Shown here: piece by piece, positions 44,591 through 56,279 of the stretch
How the letters are laid out: each line of letters starts with the position of its first letter
How positions within the stretch are numbered: the first letter of the stretch is position 1
Program-made: the position numbers and the translations under genes
The notes under the pieces: generated by a model
Database searches by the model: none
Told to the model about the DNA's origin: nothing
The model's input: the letters and a program-made list of their open reading frames with translations, nothing else
DNA from: Marsupella aquatica
Lineage: Eukaryota; Marchantiophyta
Assembly (NCBI GenBank): GCA_973895155.1
Contig: OZ316892.1
Coordinates: 29,264,001-29,328,000, forward strand
Length of the DNA stretch: 64,000 nucleotides
Direction of reading: 5' to 3'

Positions 44591-45417
44591 GGTCTTATGT
44601 GGGTTGGTGCAGGTGGTTCAGACTTCAGGGCTCGAACATGAACATCCATTTCCAGACAAAGAGGGGCCATTGTCTTGAGAGAATTCGCCACACTTGGGGT
44701 CACAAGCGTGCAAATTCCTGACTGCTTTAAGTGAGATGAACGAAGGCAATTGGATTCTGCAAAACTGTGTTGGCCCAATTTCAGTTCACTATTCTTGCTG
44801 TGGAAGATATCCTGTAGGCTAAGGTTTCGTAAAAACTAAAGCGAGCCCGTACCCAAATTACCTGAAGATTCATGGTTCCACATGCAGTCCAACTAACACT
44901 GAGCCATTGCGCTTCACTAAGGAAATCATCGATAAGAACTTCACAGAATATATGTGTGCGCAGAGCTCATTCAACGAAGAACAACCACCTTCTAGATTGC
45001 AAGATTCCAGGCTAAAGAGTGAATGACAACCACCAAGCGTCCAGAGAAGTCCAACCGACAACGTAGGTGAACTTTATATTCTTTTGGCTACTGTTGGCAG
45101 ATTGAACATTTTTGCTTTCCGTGAAATACCTTCACAGACACTGTACTGGTACATCATCTCCCTACATGAGCAAGTACATGAATGGCAGCTCCAATAGATA
45201 TATCAACGAGCTGTATCTGTACAAACCGTCACTTTGGCTACTAACAAAATCTGCTCGCCACCTGGTCCTCATCTCGCACCTGGTGATAGTTTATCTGAAG
45301 CATCAAAGAAGCAGTGCATTGACGATGATTGGCGCATCTCAAATTGCTTGTTCTTCCTCCCCGTAGCTCCTGGCTGCACCTTTCCTCTTGCAAAGAATTG
45401 CCCATTTCCATGCAGCG
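44591..45417. other. Intergenic and 3' flank of the SmF gene
   Basis: Short ORFs only. The part nearest 45417 should hold the SmF 3' UTR. Confidence 0.4.
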
Positions 45418-47343
45418 TTACTCTTCATCGTCACCAGCATCCTCATCTTCTGGAACACCCCGGAGGTACAACACATTGTTGCATCTGAAAACAAAGTAAC
45501 GCCGGTGACCTCTGGTGAGACTACTCGATAATCAATGGCAAAATGTGAGACATGTCTTCACTCATAATTGGTAAAAAGCAACTTTAGCATGACGGGTTCA
45601 GCTGTGGTCTCCTTTCTAAATCTTGCTTACCTTATAAGAACCTCGCCAAGATTGCCAGTGAACTGTCCATCGATGAACTCCTCAGTGCTCGCTAGCTGCA
45701 ACAACCACTAAAATGAGACAGCCTGAAGAACACGGCCTTCGTCGCTCCGACCTGAACTGAGAGCAGACGGCAAGGCATGCAATCCCACAACTTACCAAAA
45801 AGCATATAATCAAGCAACGCTCAACCTATGAGGGCTCTGGTGAAACATACAAAGCGGAGAGCCAAACCTGCAAATTCATGTACGAATCCACGGACACCAG
45901 GTACCCTGCAAGATATGGAAATGCGCGGGCAAATACCCATCAAAATGAGGCAATTACTCGTGCTCATGTATAAACAATTCAAAAGGTTGAAGGAAACCAA
46001 CATCACGTCTTAGACAATACAAAGGGAAGACTGAACCCTACATCGTTCCCGATAGCCTCCTCACTCCACTCACTGCAAATCACATCAATGCTGGCCATTG
46101 TTCAGGACATTTTTTGCAAAAGCGCGAAAGACCTCAGGAGAGGTAATATGCATCACAGAAATGCAAGGGCGTTCTGAGGAGGTTCTCCTTGCGAGGCAAG
46201 GTCTCAGCACCCAAATGCAACTCGGACGACTGTTTTATCATCACTGGTCTCGCCTCAGGTCTATTCCAATTACGGCACTCCCGTAAGACTTCCATCTATA
46301 GCAAGACAAAACGAGGGAGAGACAGAAAGCATAACAACTGTAATTGATGTGCACACCTTTGTATTCCATCCCCCATTTCAGCTTCACGATGACGGGCTTC
46401 CCTGTCAAGTCGTTCAGGAACGGCTTCGGATTGACTGGAACAGACTAATGCCGCTCGCATCAGAACACAAAACACAAAGAAAATGTCAGCATCATCCTAA
46501 TCGCAGCAGCAGCAGTATAAACCCTAACACTCCAATTCAAAAAACACACTCCGTGTAGTAACATCACTCCTGAAGCCACTAATAACACCAGACCAGCGAT
46601 GGACTGATGAGGCAATTTATGGTACTCACTGCTACTGAACAGAGTAAAGAGAACGAGGCCCTAAACGACAGAAGAATTGCGACAGATTACGAACAAGATG
46701 AACAACATAAAGCAATATAAAGAGTATGATCAGCAAACGAACTGCTACAAGAAAGGAGAGCCCAAGAAATGAACCCTCGGAGCTCAAACCCAAATCCTAC
46801 TCTCGGTCGGTATTGGTAAGGACAGAAAACTGATGAAACACATTGGCAAGAGAGATGAACAGGGAAGACAAAACTGAGGGAATCCACGAAAAGGAAAAAT
46901 ACCGCAGATGAACAAAAGTATAAGCACCTAAAACCCTTCCGTCGGTTGGGTAAATGATTTCAGGGGGAAATTACTGCAAATAAACAAAATGAATTCAAGA
47001 AAGGAATGAACAAGGACTGGGAAACGATGAGAATCAACGAACAGAATTACACAGCAGACGAACAAACACACATAAACCTAAAACCCTTCCCTCGGTAGGG
47101 CAAATGCTTAAGGGAGAAGGACTGAAAATCAACCAAACGCCTCACCAGAGAGTATGAACACAGCAACGGAGCAATCAATCCCAACAACCCTCCCCAACAC
47201 GAACAGCTGAGAACACCGCACACAAGAGCAACAGAGAGACGACCCCCCGAACATCAATCGATTTCTATGAACAACGCAATGCAGATCGTTCGATTTCTTC
47301 AACCACGAAAATGGAAAAGGAGAGATTGAACGAAACGCACCAT
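45418..47343 (-). CDS. Small nuclear ribonucleoprotein SmF
   Basis: Five exons: 47341-47343 (ATG only), 46357-46444, 45868-45905, 45631-45695 and 45418-45484. They join in frame to 86 residues, the normal SmF length. The product carries both Sm motifs: Sm1 in [20 protein letters not shown] and DSYMNLQL, Sm2 in [18 protein letters not shown], with an acidic tail ([11 protein letters not shown]). SmF is one of seven Sm proteins that ring the U1, U2, U4 and U5 snRNAs in the spliceosome. The acceptor at 46445-46446 (CATTAG, giving [10 protein letters not shown]) was chosen over a nearby one because it keeps phase with the ATG-only exon. That first exon and its surroundings are homologous to the RPL14 5' end at 52.4 kb. 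A LINE fragment lies about 220 bp upstream. The ATG-only exon is inferred; an undetected alternative first exon is possible. Confidence 0.88.
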
Positions 47344-47490
47344 GGTTGGAAAATGTGAAAGCACGACGCACACAAGACCTTCGTTCCACTGCTGTCGATC
47401 AGAACCTCTGCTGCTGCTGCTGCGCGTGCTTCGTCGCCCGATGCCCAATTCAGCAGCCCGAAAGAGAAACGACGGGTTTGTCAAGTTTTG
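47165..47490 (-). repeat. 5' segment shared with RPL14 (SmF side)
   Basis: Read on the minus strand, this segment matches 52265-52590 on the plus strand at roughly 85% by eye. Shared blocks include GCTGCTGAATTGGGCATC, GAGGTTCTGATCGACAGCAG, CACATTTTCCAACCATGGTG and CAGCTGTTCGTGTTGGGGAG. It covers 5' UTR, the ATG exon with its GTGCGT donor, and about 175 bp of intron 1. Confidence 0.88.
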
Positions 47491-47559
47491 TCATGTTTTC
47501 TCGATGCCTTCTGTAGTCGACCACATTGTCCCTCCCTAAGTGCAAATCTCGTGTCCCAA

Positions 47560-48830
47560 GGGTTTTGCACTTAAAAGAGAGAAGAAATTATTATTTTTTG
47601 TCTCGAAACATCTTTTGGAATTCCATTCACAAAGACAGCATACAAACAGGTGACCACCAGGGTAACACCACAGGAGGACCACAGGTCTAAAAGTGCAAAA
47701 GAAAGCCGGTGAGGCCGGCGCCAGGAAAGAGACTAGGCCCTTAGACAAGGGGCAACCAAACAAGGAATTTAACTACTGCAGTAAGAGAAGCACACTCCAA
47801 GAGACTGGCCAGTGCTCAGGTTCCGGCAAGGTTCCATTCAGTGGGTCCGTGATAGACTTACGTTCCTATCGTCTAGCCTGCAGTGAAGAATCTAATCCTG
47901 GAAACAACTATAGTTCATGGTGGACGGGGTGGGACCGGGGGGACTTGTAGCCTGTCCACGTGTAGCGTCCACAACCCTGCATGAGCCCCATAGTCAAAAC
48001 ACATGTCCTGATAAGCTCTCTCCGAGGTGGTCTTCCCTATCCGGATCCTAGCACGATGTTTGGCCCAGTCCCTGCGCAGGTACACTCCGAGCCGGTGCCA
48101 TGATTTCTGAATGACAGCATGCGGGCTCGATCTGGTGTGTTCAATAAAGTGGGAACTCCGATCCTTCCAGATGTTCCAACATACAACTGCCCTTAAGATA
48201 TGCCACAACTTGCCTGGTACATCCCACTCCTCAGGTAGGGGCTCGCCTACAAAAATGTGAATCGGTTGTAAGTTGAGCGTGGTATTACCAGTGTGTGAAG
48301 CCAAGCAAAGAGTGTACCGAGCCCAGTTCCAAATGACCTGGGAGACTGGGCAGCTCCAAATGCAATGGCTTATGTCCTCCTGTTTCATCAAGTTGCACCG
48401 GATGCACCAGGTTGACTCGTCATGAACTGGGAGCTGCGGGTTCCGCCAATGCTGTGTTGCAGGAATCCGGTACAGAAGCTGCCAAAGGTAGCAATTCTCT
48501 GATGCTACCCTGAAAGGCATCCATGTGTTGCTCCATAGTGTCATGGGGGCTGGGCACCAATGTAGCAGTGTAGCCCATTTAGTCAAGGCCTTGTGAAGTC
48601 CAGTCCTCGCATGTCCCTGGAGCTTTCTGAGATGCGCAGTACAAGTATCAATGAATGTCACTCCAATGGTACTGTAGGAGAATAGCGAGGTCTCCAGTGG
48701 GGTTACCAATGCGCTGCCTAATAGTGTTATTGGCCCCGGAGGTCCTAATCAGCACACGAGAATGCCCTCTTAGCTCGAGTTTTGAGAACATCTTGATGCC
48801 CAAAACAAGACACTCATTTTATCTAGGTTT
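47560..48830 (-). mobile_element. 5'-truncated LINE, 3' end with RT zinc-binding domain
   Basis: The open frame 47915-48709 (264 codons) resembles the C-terminal region of plant L1-type LINE reverse transcriptases. It has LLYRIPATQHWRNPQLPVHD, the zinc-knuckle-like CIRCNLMKQEDISHCIWSCP and CWNIWKDRSSHF. The catalytic RT domain is missing. Downstream on the element's strand the sequence ends in an A/T-rich tail (ACAAAAAATAATAATTTC) near 47590, typical of a LINE 3' end. The insertion sits directly upstream of the SmF first exon in the same orientation. I could not identify the target-site duplication. Confidence 0.8.
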
Positions 48831-48899
48831 AACCTGAGGGGCAAGTTTATGGCTTGCCGGGCACGTAAAATCGTCAAATGACGGTTCCGAAACGGTCAG

Positions 48900-49230
48900 T
48901 TTGACGTATAATCTTTGATATTCCCTTGGATTCCCCCGGTCTCCAAACTCCCGACCTGACCCAGCTCCCGACCCACCCGGGACCCCACCCCGCCCCAGCC
49001 CACCCAAACCCAGCCTCCCGAACTCACCTTCCGGCCTCCCGAACTCTTCCTGAACCCCTCCTCAACCTCCTGAACCCCTCCCAAACCCCTACCAAAATGC
49101 CTCCCGAGCCTCCCAAACTCCTCCCAAACCCGGCCTTCCGAACCCCTCCCTGGCCTCCTGAACCCATCCCAAACCCCGACTCCGGAAGACCGGGCGACCG
49201 GTTTACGTATTTACCGGTTTGACGGTGAAA
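48900..49230. repeat. C-rich low-complexity / minisatellite region
   Basis: Degenerate repeats of CCTCCCGAAC and CCTGAACCCCTCC. They produce proline-rich or glycine-rich open frames on both strands that I do not believe are coding. Flanks carry GACGGT- and GTTTGACG-type blocks in partly inverted arrangement, so the region may be a decayed transposon. Confidence 0.5.
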
Positions 49231-49399
49231 ATCCCCCAGTTTGACAGGCAAGGTCAAACCAGACATTTTATTAATAACTAGCATAATTACCCGTACTTTC
49301 ATCTTACTAATAACTAGCCTCAGAGTTAATAAATGTTGACCCTAGATGAGAGCAGATGACCAAAGCTTCTTCAAATAATTGAAAAGAGCTGATTGTTCA

Positions 49400-49515
49400 C
49401 CATAGCTCTCGACCCTCAATGACACAACTGATCTCTTCACAAGCAGCCTCCCTAATCCATTGACTCTCTTCACATGCGGCCCCTACTCCACCAACTCTCT
49501 TCACATTCGGCCCTT
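49400..49515 (+). repeat. About 30-bp tandem repeat (CTCTTCACA..CGGCCC)
   Basis: Blocks reading CTCTTCACAAGCAGCC, CTCTTCACATGCGGCC and CTCTTCACATTCGGCC follow each other at about 30-40 bp spacing. Confidence 0.6.
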
Positions 49516-52128
49516 ATTTCAAATGCCGTGCAGTACTCCGAGCACTACACCCCAATTCCCATTTTTCACCCCCACCCCTAATTTGATTATTGCCCACTAA
49601 CTCATTGAACATAAATAGAAACCAAGACAATAAAGAGTCATGCAATAGAAATAATTATATAATACTACAAGCCCCATGCCTGTGCATTGCACCTCGCAAG
49701 GAGGGCTGGGCCATAGGGAGTCGGGCCGGGCCATTTATGGGGCAGCATGGGGAAGCACATATGCGCCAGGGGTGCACATTTATTTCATCAATGATAAGGG
49801 AAAACAGCCAAACAAATCCAACCGCTGTGGATCTTTCCCGCCCAGGAGCTTTTTCGTATTGGGACGAAGGACGAAAAAATGTGGGATCCCTTATGATTGT
49901 TGTAGATTTCATGTTCATTTTTGCCCATCTTTGTTTGTTGTTCACTTAACTTTTTTGTTTTGTCTTTATTGAGGGTTACAGTCTAGAGGCTTCACTCTAC
50001 ACATTAACCCTCAAAAGTAGTTGTGCATTGTGCTATATTAGTGAGATTTGCAAAGGGAAGTTACTTTTAAGGCCAATTGTCTTGAGTGAAATCTCTAGAG
50101 AGTAATTTTAATAAAGACAAGAATGACAATGATTATTAATAAGGACAACACATTAGGCTGGGCATGGACAAAAACTAGGGATGGGAGCAAAAATAAACAA
50201 AAGTGACATTGACAAAAATGAAATAAGGTGGGACCAAAACCAAGGATGGGGCAAAGATGAAATGTGTTTAAAATAGGCTTTATGTGCAACAATAGCCACT
50301 CAAAACTAGAGCTTAAGCATTCTTGTTTTGTGGCATAGTGGCCCACAGTTCTCTGGTACCAGGACATTATGATAAACACACTTAGAGAGTATAGGTTTCC
50401 TTAAACTGTAGAGATGAATGCTGCAAACAGAATAACTTCTTAGGCCAAAAGGTCACTTCCTCTAAAGTCTCTCCAAAAAATGAAAAATCTCACGGTGAGA
50501 TGCAACTATGCCCAGCAAGCAACTGAAGCGCAAACAACAACACTCCTGTGCGTGTTGAGCAGAGGAACTCGAGGGCAATGGAAATAGCACCTGCAACAAT
50601 GTATGGGAGGGCTCATAAGGAGCCTCAAGATTGGTTTACATGCTAAATTTTCAGTTAGTATTTTAGAAAGTCTTGAGAAGTGCAGATTTAAGGGAGATTG
50701 CAATAAACACTAAATGCAAAAATGAAGGTCAATTTACAATTTCTCATAATTGCAATGAACTAAGTTTAAATCAACAAAGGATTTCTAGAGATAAAACCTG
50801 TTAGCATCAATCAGTGCAATAATTATCAATCACTCCAAAATTGCACTAAACCCCATTGTCCCAGAAGTTGTGGGAAGACAAAGTAGTCAAGTTTGGCCAA
50901 CTTTCTTAAATTCCGCTAAGAACATTTAACTAATTATGGCTCATAGTATAGTATGGGACCTGGATCCATTGGGTTTTGAAAAATGGACTAGTTGTATAAG
51001 CCAAACTTGCACTTAGTCATTTGGTCTTTAAAAACTTGTTTTGTCTTTGCTGCTGAGAATTCCTTTGTCTGCCTAAGCAAAACCTGATGATCCATCTTAC
51101 TACAATTAATAAAAAATGTCTCAACAAAATTAAAAATAGTGTGCTAAAAGTGTAAAATGATGCTCCTGTGGACCACATTTCCCCAAATTTGAGTTTAATT
51201 GTAATTATTTGATACTCGTAAATTCAAATAGTTTTAGTTTTAAGAATGTGCTAGAGTAGTAGGTAAGCTACACTTGCATGAAGGTGAGAGTGACTTTTTG
51301 GCCATTTTGGTTGAGTTATTCATATTCGAATACTGAAAGGTAAATTTCAATAGATTTATTTTCATTGTGTTTTTTTTTGTCTCCTCCTTCTCCAGTTGCC
51401 TTGTAGGCAAAAAACTAAATATTATCTTAAGACTCATAATCATCATCTACAACTATAATAGGCAATCCCGCCATTTTCATCTTGCGTCCCATTACAAAAT
51501 TCAATATCGGCGGGAATCAAAACTGGGTGTTAGATATTTGAGTGGATTTATCGTATCCAATTCACTCACAAGGACTTCCGCTCCCAACAATATGATCCGG
51601 TTCCTCTACGCCTGCCTCGCGAATACGTGCCTCATGCCAGACCCTCACATTGCCATCAATGAGGGGATACTGATGCCTCATCATTCCCTCCCTCCCTCGC
51701 GAATGCTCCCCCCATGCCTCCATCAGTCCATCCCCTCCCCTCCGTGCTTCATCATTCCCTCTCCCCTCCGTGTCTCATCATTCTCCCTACCTTGCGAATC
51801 CCCTCGACCTTAGCAATTCCCTCCCTCCCTTCATTATGGACAATCCCCCCTCGCAAATGCTCCCTCCGATATGGGCCGGCCCTCCTTGCTCAGTGCAACG
51901 CACTGGCATAGGGCTCGTCAATTATAAATCCCAAACCCATATGGACCACATTTTGGGAGTGTACAACATGGATGTCCATCTGGGCTTCACTCTATTTTGT
52001 ATTCCCACAATTTCAGAGAGTGCCGCCGTGGTTGCAGTTTGAGAGGATGACGTGATCACCTGGTTCCATGGAACTCTTTCACCCCCAAAGTTGAAAGGCG
52101 AGGGTAACGGCACACCGTTAAGCCCGAC
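49516..52128. other. Region between LINE/SmF and RPL14, no recognised gene
   Basis: AT-rich sequence, then a C-rich stretch at about 51640-51860 with degenerate CATCATTCCCTCCC repeats. No gene or RNA recognised. Confidence 0.4.
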
Positions 52129-52134
52129 GGCCCA
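52129..52134 (-). promoter_or_regulatory. Site II-type motif upstream of RPL14
   Basis: GGCCCA, the reverse of TGGGCC, about 290 bp before the RPL14 ATG. Site II elements bind TCP factors and are common in plant ribosomal-protein promoters. A 6-bp match alone is weak. Confidence 0.45.
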
Positions 52135-52224
52135 GTACAGTACTCATGAGCCCTCCATCCAATGCACAGCCGCCAAATCCAGCGGTCCCCTGGGTCCGCA
52201 ATCGACGGCCTCAGATCGAGCCCT

Positions 52225-52232
52225 AACCCTAA
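52225..52232 (+). promoter_or_regulatory. Telo-box upstream of RPL14
   Basis: AACCCTAA about 190 bp before the ATG, within CCCTAACCCTAATCG. Telo-boxes paired with site II motifs are typical of plant translation-machinery genes, which fits the gene's identity. Confidence 0.6.
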
Positions 52233-52264
52233 TCGTTTTGCCTCACTCCGTCGCTCTAGTGAGG

Positions 52265-52590
52265 TTTTGACAAAACCTGCGAAGCCCGTCGAGAGTCTCT
52301 CTTTCGTGCTGCTGAATTGGGCATCCGGAGACGAAGCTCGCAGTCGCAGCAGAGGTTCTGATCGACAGCAGCGGAACGAAGGTCGTTTGTGCGTCGTCTG
52401 TTCACATTTTCCAACCATGGTGCGTTTGGTCTAATATCTCCTTTTCCCTTTTGCCGTTCGCGAAACCGAACGATCTGCATTGCGTTGTTCATAGAAATCG
52501 AATGATGTTCGGGTCGTCGTCTCTTGTTGCTCTTGTGTGCGTTGTTCTCAGCTGTTCGTGTTGGGGAGGGTTGTTGTGATTGATTGCTCC
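52265..52590 (+). repeat. 5' segment shared with SmF (RPL14 side)
   Basis: Homologous to the minus strand of 47165-47490. Similarity begins near GACAAAACC (52268) and ends at GATTGATTGCTCC (about 52590). The telo-box and site II motif lie outside it. Confidence 0.88.
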
Positions 52591-53394
52591 GCCCCTTACA
52601 AGAAGCGGAATTCTGTGCTTTGTGGTCATCCAGCCGTTCAGGCGTTATGTCGAGATTGGGAGGGTGGCGCTCGTCAATTACGGGCCCCAGTATGGCAAGC
52701 TAGTCGTCATCGTGGACGTCATTGACCAGAATCGGGTATGTTGCTGCAATGAATGTTAGTCGTTGCTGGATGTGATTGATGTACTTTTCCTTCTGTATAG
52801 TGTAGCTTTGCTCATCATATCCCCTTCTACAATCGAATGAAGTTCCTGATTTGTTTCATATCCTTGTATGCAGGCTCTGGTCGATTCTCCGGACGTTGTC
52901 AGGACCCAGGTTAACTTCAAGAGGCTGTCCCTCACCGATATCAAGATTGACATTTCTAGGAATCCGAAGAAAAAGGAATTGAAGGCAGCTATTGATGCAG
53001 CAGGTGAGAGACACCTTCTCTTTGCGGGTAGCTACTGTACTGTGATTACCTCCTAATGTTGTTATGTAGACTGGATACCCTAATCTAGACTACTGACGGT
53101 TTGTGAAATGTTCCCATCCGATGTTGTGTAGATGTCGCTGGAAAATGGGAGAAGAGCTCTTGGGGTAGGAAACTCATCGTTCAGAAGAAGAGGGCGAGTC
53201 TCAACGATTTTGACCGGTTCAAGGTCATGGTTGCGCGGATAAAGGTATGATTCGTTTAACCTCTCCGTTGACATCTGATGATGATGTTCCCTTTCTCCGA
53301 GTGTTATCTAAATGGTGTCTCTTTTCGGCAATTTCAGAGAAGCTCGATCATCAAGAGAGAGCTTTGCAAATTAAAGAAGGAGATCAAGGCGTGA
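52417..53394 (+). CDS. RPL14: 60S ribosomal protein L14 (eL14)
   Basis: Five exons: 52417-52419 (ATG only), 52634-52735, 52874-53003, 53132-53244 and 53338-53394, in frame to 134 residues, the normal plant eL14 length. The protein begins [18 protein letters not shown], an SH3-like barrel region, continues [13 protein letters not shown] and [12 protein letters not shown], then [20 protein letters not shown] and a lysine-rich C-terminal helix (CKLKKEIKA). It is a structural protein of the large cytosolic ribosomal subunit. All introns are GT-AG. The start-codon-only first exon followed by GTGCGT is duplicated at the SmF locus. Site II and telo-box motifs upstream suggest coordinated ribosomal-protein regulation. 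Confidence 0.95.
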
Positions 53395-55240
53395 CTCTAC
53401 TCATGAATAGGGTCTGTGAAAGAGAGCTCGGTTTGCTGCTACTTTAGGTATTTTTTTCCAGCAAGCTGCGGAAATTTGTGCGGAAATCTATGCCACGAGT
53501 AATACAATTGTCTTCCAGATCAGTGTATGTAATATATCACTGGTCCATTGGACTCGGAAATTTTTATCGCCTTGGTGGTGTCTTCTGCTTTGCTGCGGCT
53601 TTGGTCTCGCCATGATATGACTCTATTTTCCCGAAAGCATTCCCTGACAAATTGAAGGTTTTCGGGGGTCCGATTGCCGATTACTTGGACAGTTTTATGG
53701 GTGTTTGTGTCCCGGTGAAAAGCGAAGGGGTGGACTCTCAAGAAGTGTATTGCACCGATTACTAGCCCGGCATGCCCACATTAAGGAAGATGTTTTCCGC
53801 GTCAGAACTTGTGACTGGCCGGACATCTGTATTAGGTTTTACTTTTCGTTCCCTTTCTGATTGAAGGAAGTCGTTTTACGAATCCACAATAAGTTTTCGC
53901 GTCAAAGAACTGACTGCGTCGGACTGCTGTAAGTTCCGGGACGACTTGAATCCCGCGCCCTAAATGAGTGTAGGGCCTATTTTTGAATAGTTCATTGCAA
54001 TCCAATTGGGCCTTTCTTCCTGAGTTCTCTCCGTGGGGATTGGAAGCTTACCTTCCAAACAGATCACTTTTCCCGCAACATTTCCTTTGATGACCAGCCA
54101 ACGGAGCGAATGAGAAATCCAGATTGAAAGTTAGAACTTCGCAGCCTCACTGAAGAAGAATATCGATGTGTCCCGAGCTCCTGGGGAGGATGCATCAGGT
54201 GAGTTTTTCGTTCACGTTGTGCAGTCATTTGGTGACATTCGTCAGTGATGTATAGTCCATGTCCGCCTGGAGAATCATTGGAGTATCCCTGATGAGGGAG
54301 AATTGAAGAAGAATTGAGATTTGTACGATTCCATCAGAGTACTCCCGTCAGTGCAACGTAGCATAGTTCGGAGGTCATTGGGTTACATGAGAGGGTCGAC
54401 GTTTTACATTGTTCATTCAGATGAACCGATGGATTTGAAAATTGGCAAGGTTTTCTACAATCGAATGGAAGGAAGAAATGTTCTCTTCTGGCCCCGCTTC
54501 TGGCCTATCGTGAGGTATAGATTACCAGACAGTGGATAATGGAATCTTCCTGAAGTGGGCTCAATGCTTTTGCGGGAAATTGGAAATCGTAGTATGACCC
54601 TTGTGAGGAAAGAAGCCTTCAGCCCTTGCCTTCAGTTCTACGAAGGAAGCCTTCAACCCTGGCCTTGATTTCTACCTAAATCTACTGTCGGTCCGAATGT
54701 CTTCAGACCTGGAAGACATCTCACCTTCGTCTCTACAGAGCTGGGCATTCAATCAGCCAAAGTGCCCAGAGTCAAAATTTGACTTCTATCGAGAATCTAA
54801 GAGAAATCCAGCAATTTCGCTCTTCAGTTCATCTCAACTTTTCTTACAAGTCTCAGTGACACAGCACGACTCTGTGCATGCAATAGCAGGGTAGTTGGAG
54901 TCTGGATAGTCCTCCGCATATAGCTTCTGGCAGCTTAACGAGAACGAGGTCATGTGTTTTCGATTTGTCTGTGAGGGGTCAGGTCGGGTGACGAGAGCTG
55001 GGGGAAGGATTGTGATTTTACAGTCGAAGCGTGGGTTTTGGGTTCCTCGAAATTGTTTTTGGGGATTTGGGGGATTCGGGGTTGGTGTTCTAGTGGGTTT
55101 CAATGGGTGTTTGTGGGACCGAACCCATGTAGATTTGACACAAAAGGTAATGCAAATTGGTGCGTTCAACCTTGACCATTGCAAGTAGAATTGACATGTC
55201 TGGTCGCATGGCGTATCAGAGTAATCACGCGAGTGAAAGT
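53395..55240. other. Intergenic after RPL14, no recognised gene
   Basis: Includes the RPL14 3' UTR. Short plus-strand frames at 54321-54539 and 54952-55188 have no recognisable domain; the second is Gly/Phe-rich and probably chance. Confidence 0.4.
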
Positions 55241-55252
55241 GAATAAACAGGG

Positions 55253-55372
55253 ACCCAATACACATCTGTCAAACCAACCAATTCACAGAACAAACACTTC
55301 CTAATCAAGGACCCAATACGCATCGGACCCAATACGCATCGGACCCAATACGCATCTGTCAAACCAACAATT
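55253..55372 (+). repeat. 16-bp minisatellite GGACCCAATACGCATC
   Basis: Three adjacent copies at about 55309-55356 and a related copy near 55252; the flanking phrase TGTCAAACCAAC also occurs twice. Confidence 0.85.
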
Positions 55373-55517
55373 TTACGAAGACCTGTTGGAAAGGAGTAAT
55401 GATGAAATCCCTTGCTTTCCACGGAAGCCATTGTAGATCCAAGGGAGAGTTAATTATCCTGCGTGTAATGAATTCCCTTCGTTGATGGAACGAAGTGTAG
55501 TAGATCTTGACATCTGT

Positions 55518-55800
55518 ACCCAAGGGTAGGGTACTAAAATTAATCACTACCAGATCCTTGGGTTTTTATTGTATGTTCAAGGGTAGGGTATTCCAGAATA
55601 CTACTATCAGATTTGATGCATGAACATACAATAAAACCCAAGGGTAGGGCATTCCAGAATACTACTACCAGATTTGATCCTTGAACATACAATAAAACCC
55701 AAGGGTAGGGCATTCCAGAATACTACTACCAGATTTGATCCTTGAACATACACTAAAACCCAAGGGTTGGGTATTGCAGAATATTACTTCCAGATTCTTG
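55518..55800 (+). repeat. 61-bp tandem repeat, about four copies, with an inverted start
   Basis: ACCCAAGGGTAGGG recurs near 55634, 55695 and 55756 (period 61 bp), each followed by ATTCCAGAATACTACTACCA. Before the first full unit, TTGGGTTTTTATTGTATG (about 55558) is the reverse complement of the CATACAATAAAACCC block. Confidence 0.9.
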
Positions 55801-56045
55801 AAATATATAATAGCTGTTCAGAACTAAGAGGGTTCTGAGGAGGGAGTAGAGATTTTCTACTTTGGCCATGTTGGTATGGGAAGATGAATTTGAATCCAGA
55901 TGGGGATCCTGCTGCCACTGTTCTAACTTACTGAAACCCTTCTTGAATTTTTTCCCTTGCATGTATGTACAAGGTTATGAGGCATTACCCCAGGTTTGCA
56001 CATCATGTTTATTTATGCGGCCACTATTACATATGATCTCGGATT

Positions 56046-56177
56046 AAGTACCATCAAACAAAAGCAAATTAAATGGGTGCAGTTCTCTTCTTGACAAGAA
56101 GAGCTGTCCCTAAGTACCATCAAACAAAAGCAAATTAAATGGGTGCAGTTCTCTTCTTGACAAGAAGAGCTGTCCCC
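56046..56177 (+). repeat. 66-bp exact tandem duplication
   Basis: TAAGTACCATCAAACAAAAG to AAGAAGAGCTGTCCC occurs twice in a row with no visible mismatch, suggesting a recent event. Confidence 0.9.
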
Positions 56178-56242
56178 TTTTAATCTTATAGCGCTATCCC
56201 TCTGGTCATGCACTGTTTACTGTAATTAACGTTATGTAAGAA

Positions 56243-56279
56243 TTAGTGTTACCTACCAAATTAATTTTAGTAACACTAA
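56243..56279. repeat. Inverted repeat TTAGTGTTAC ... GTAACACTAA
   Basis: Perfect 10-bp arms around a 17-nt loop, directly next to the copia gag fragment. The same arm sequence recurs at 57802-57867. Confidence 0.75.

Noticed and set aside
48926-49302. Proline-rich and glycine-rich ORFs on both strands
   Set aside because: Low-complexity C-rich repeat; no start context, splice sites or domain.
52162-52434. 90-codon ORF across the RPL14 start
   Set aside because: It reads through the 5' UTR and intron 1. The RPL14 ATG is at 52417 with the donor directly after it.
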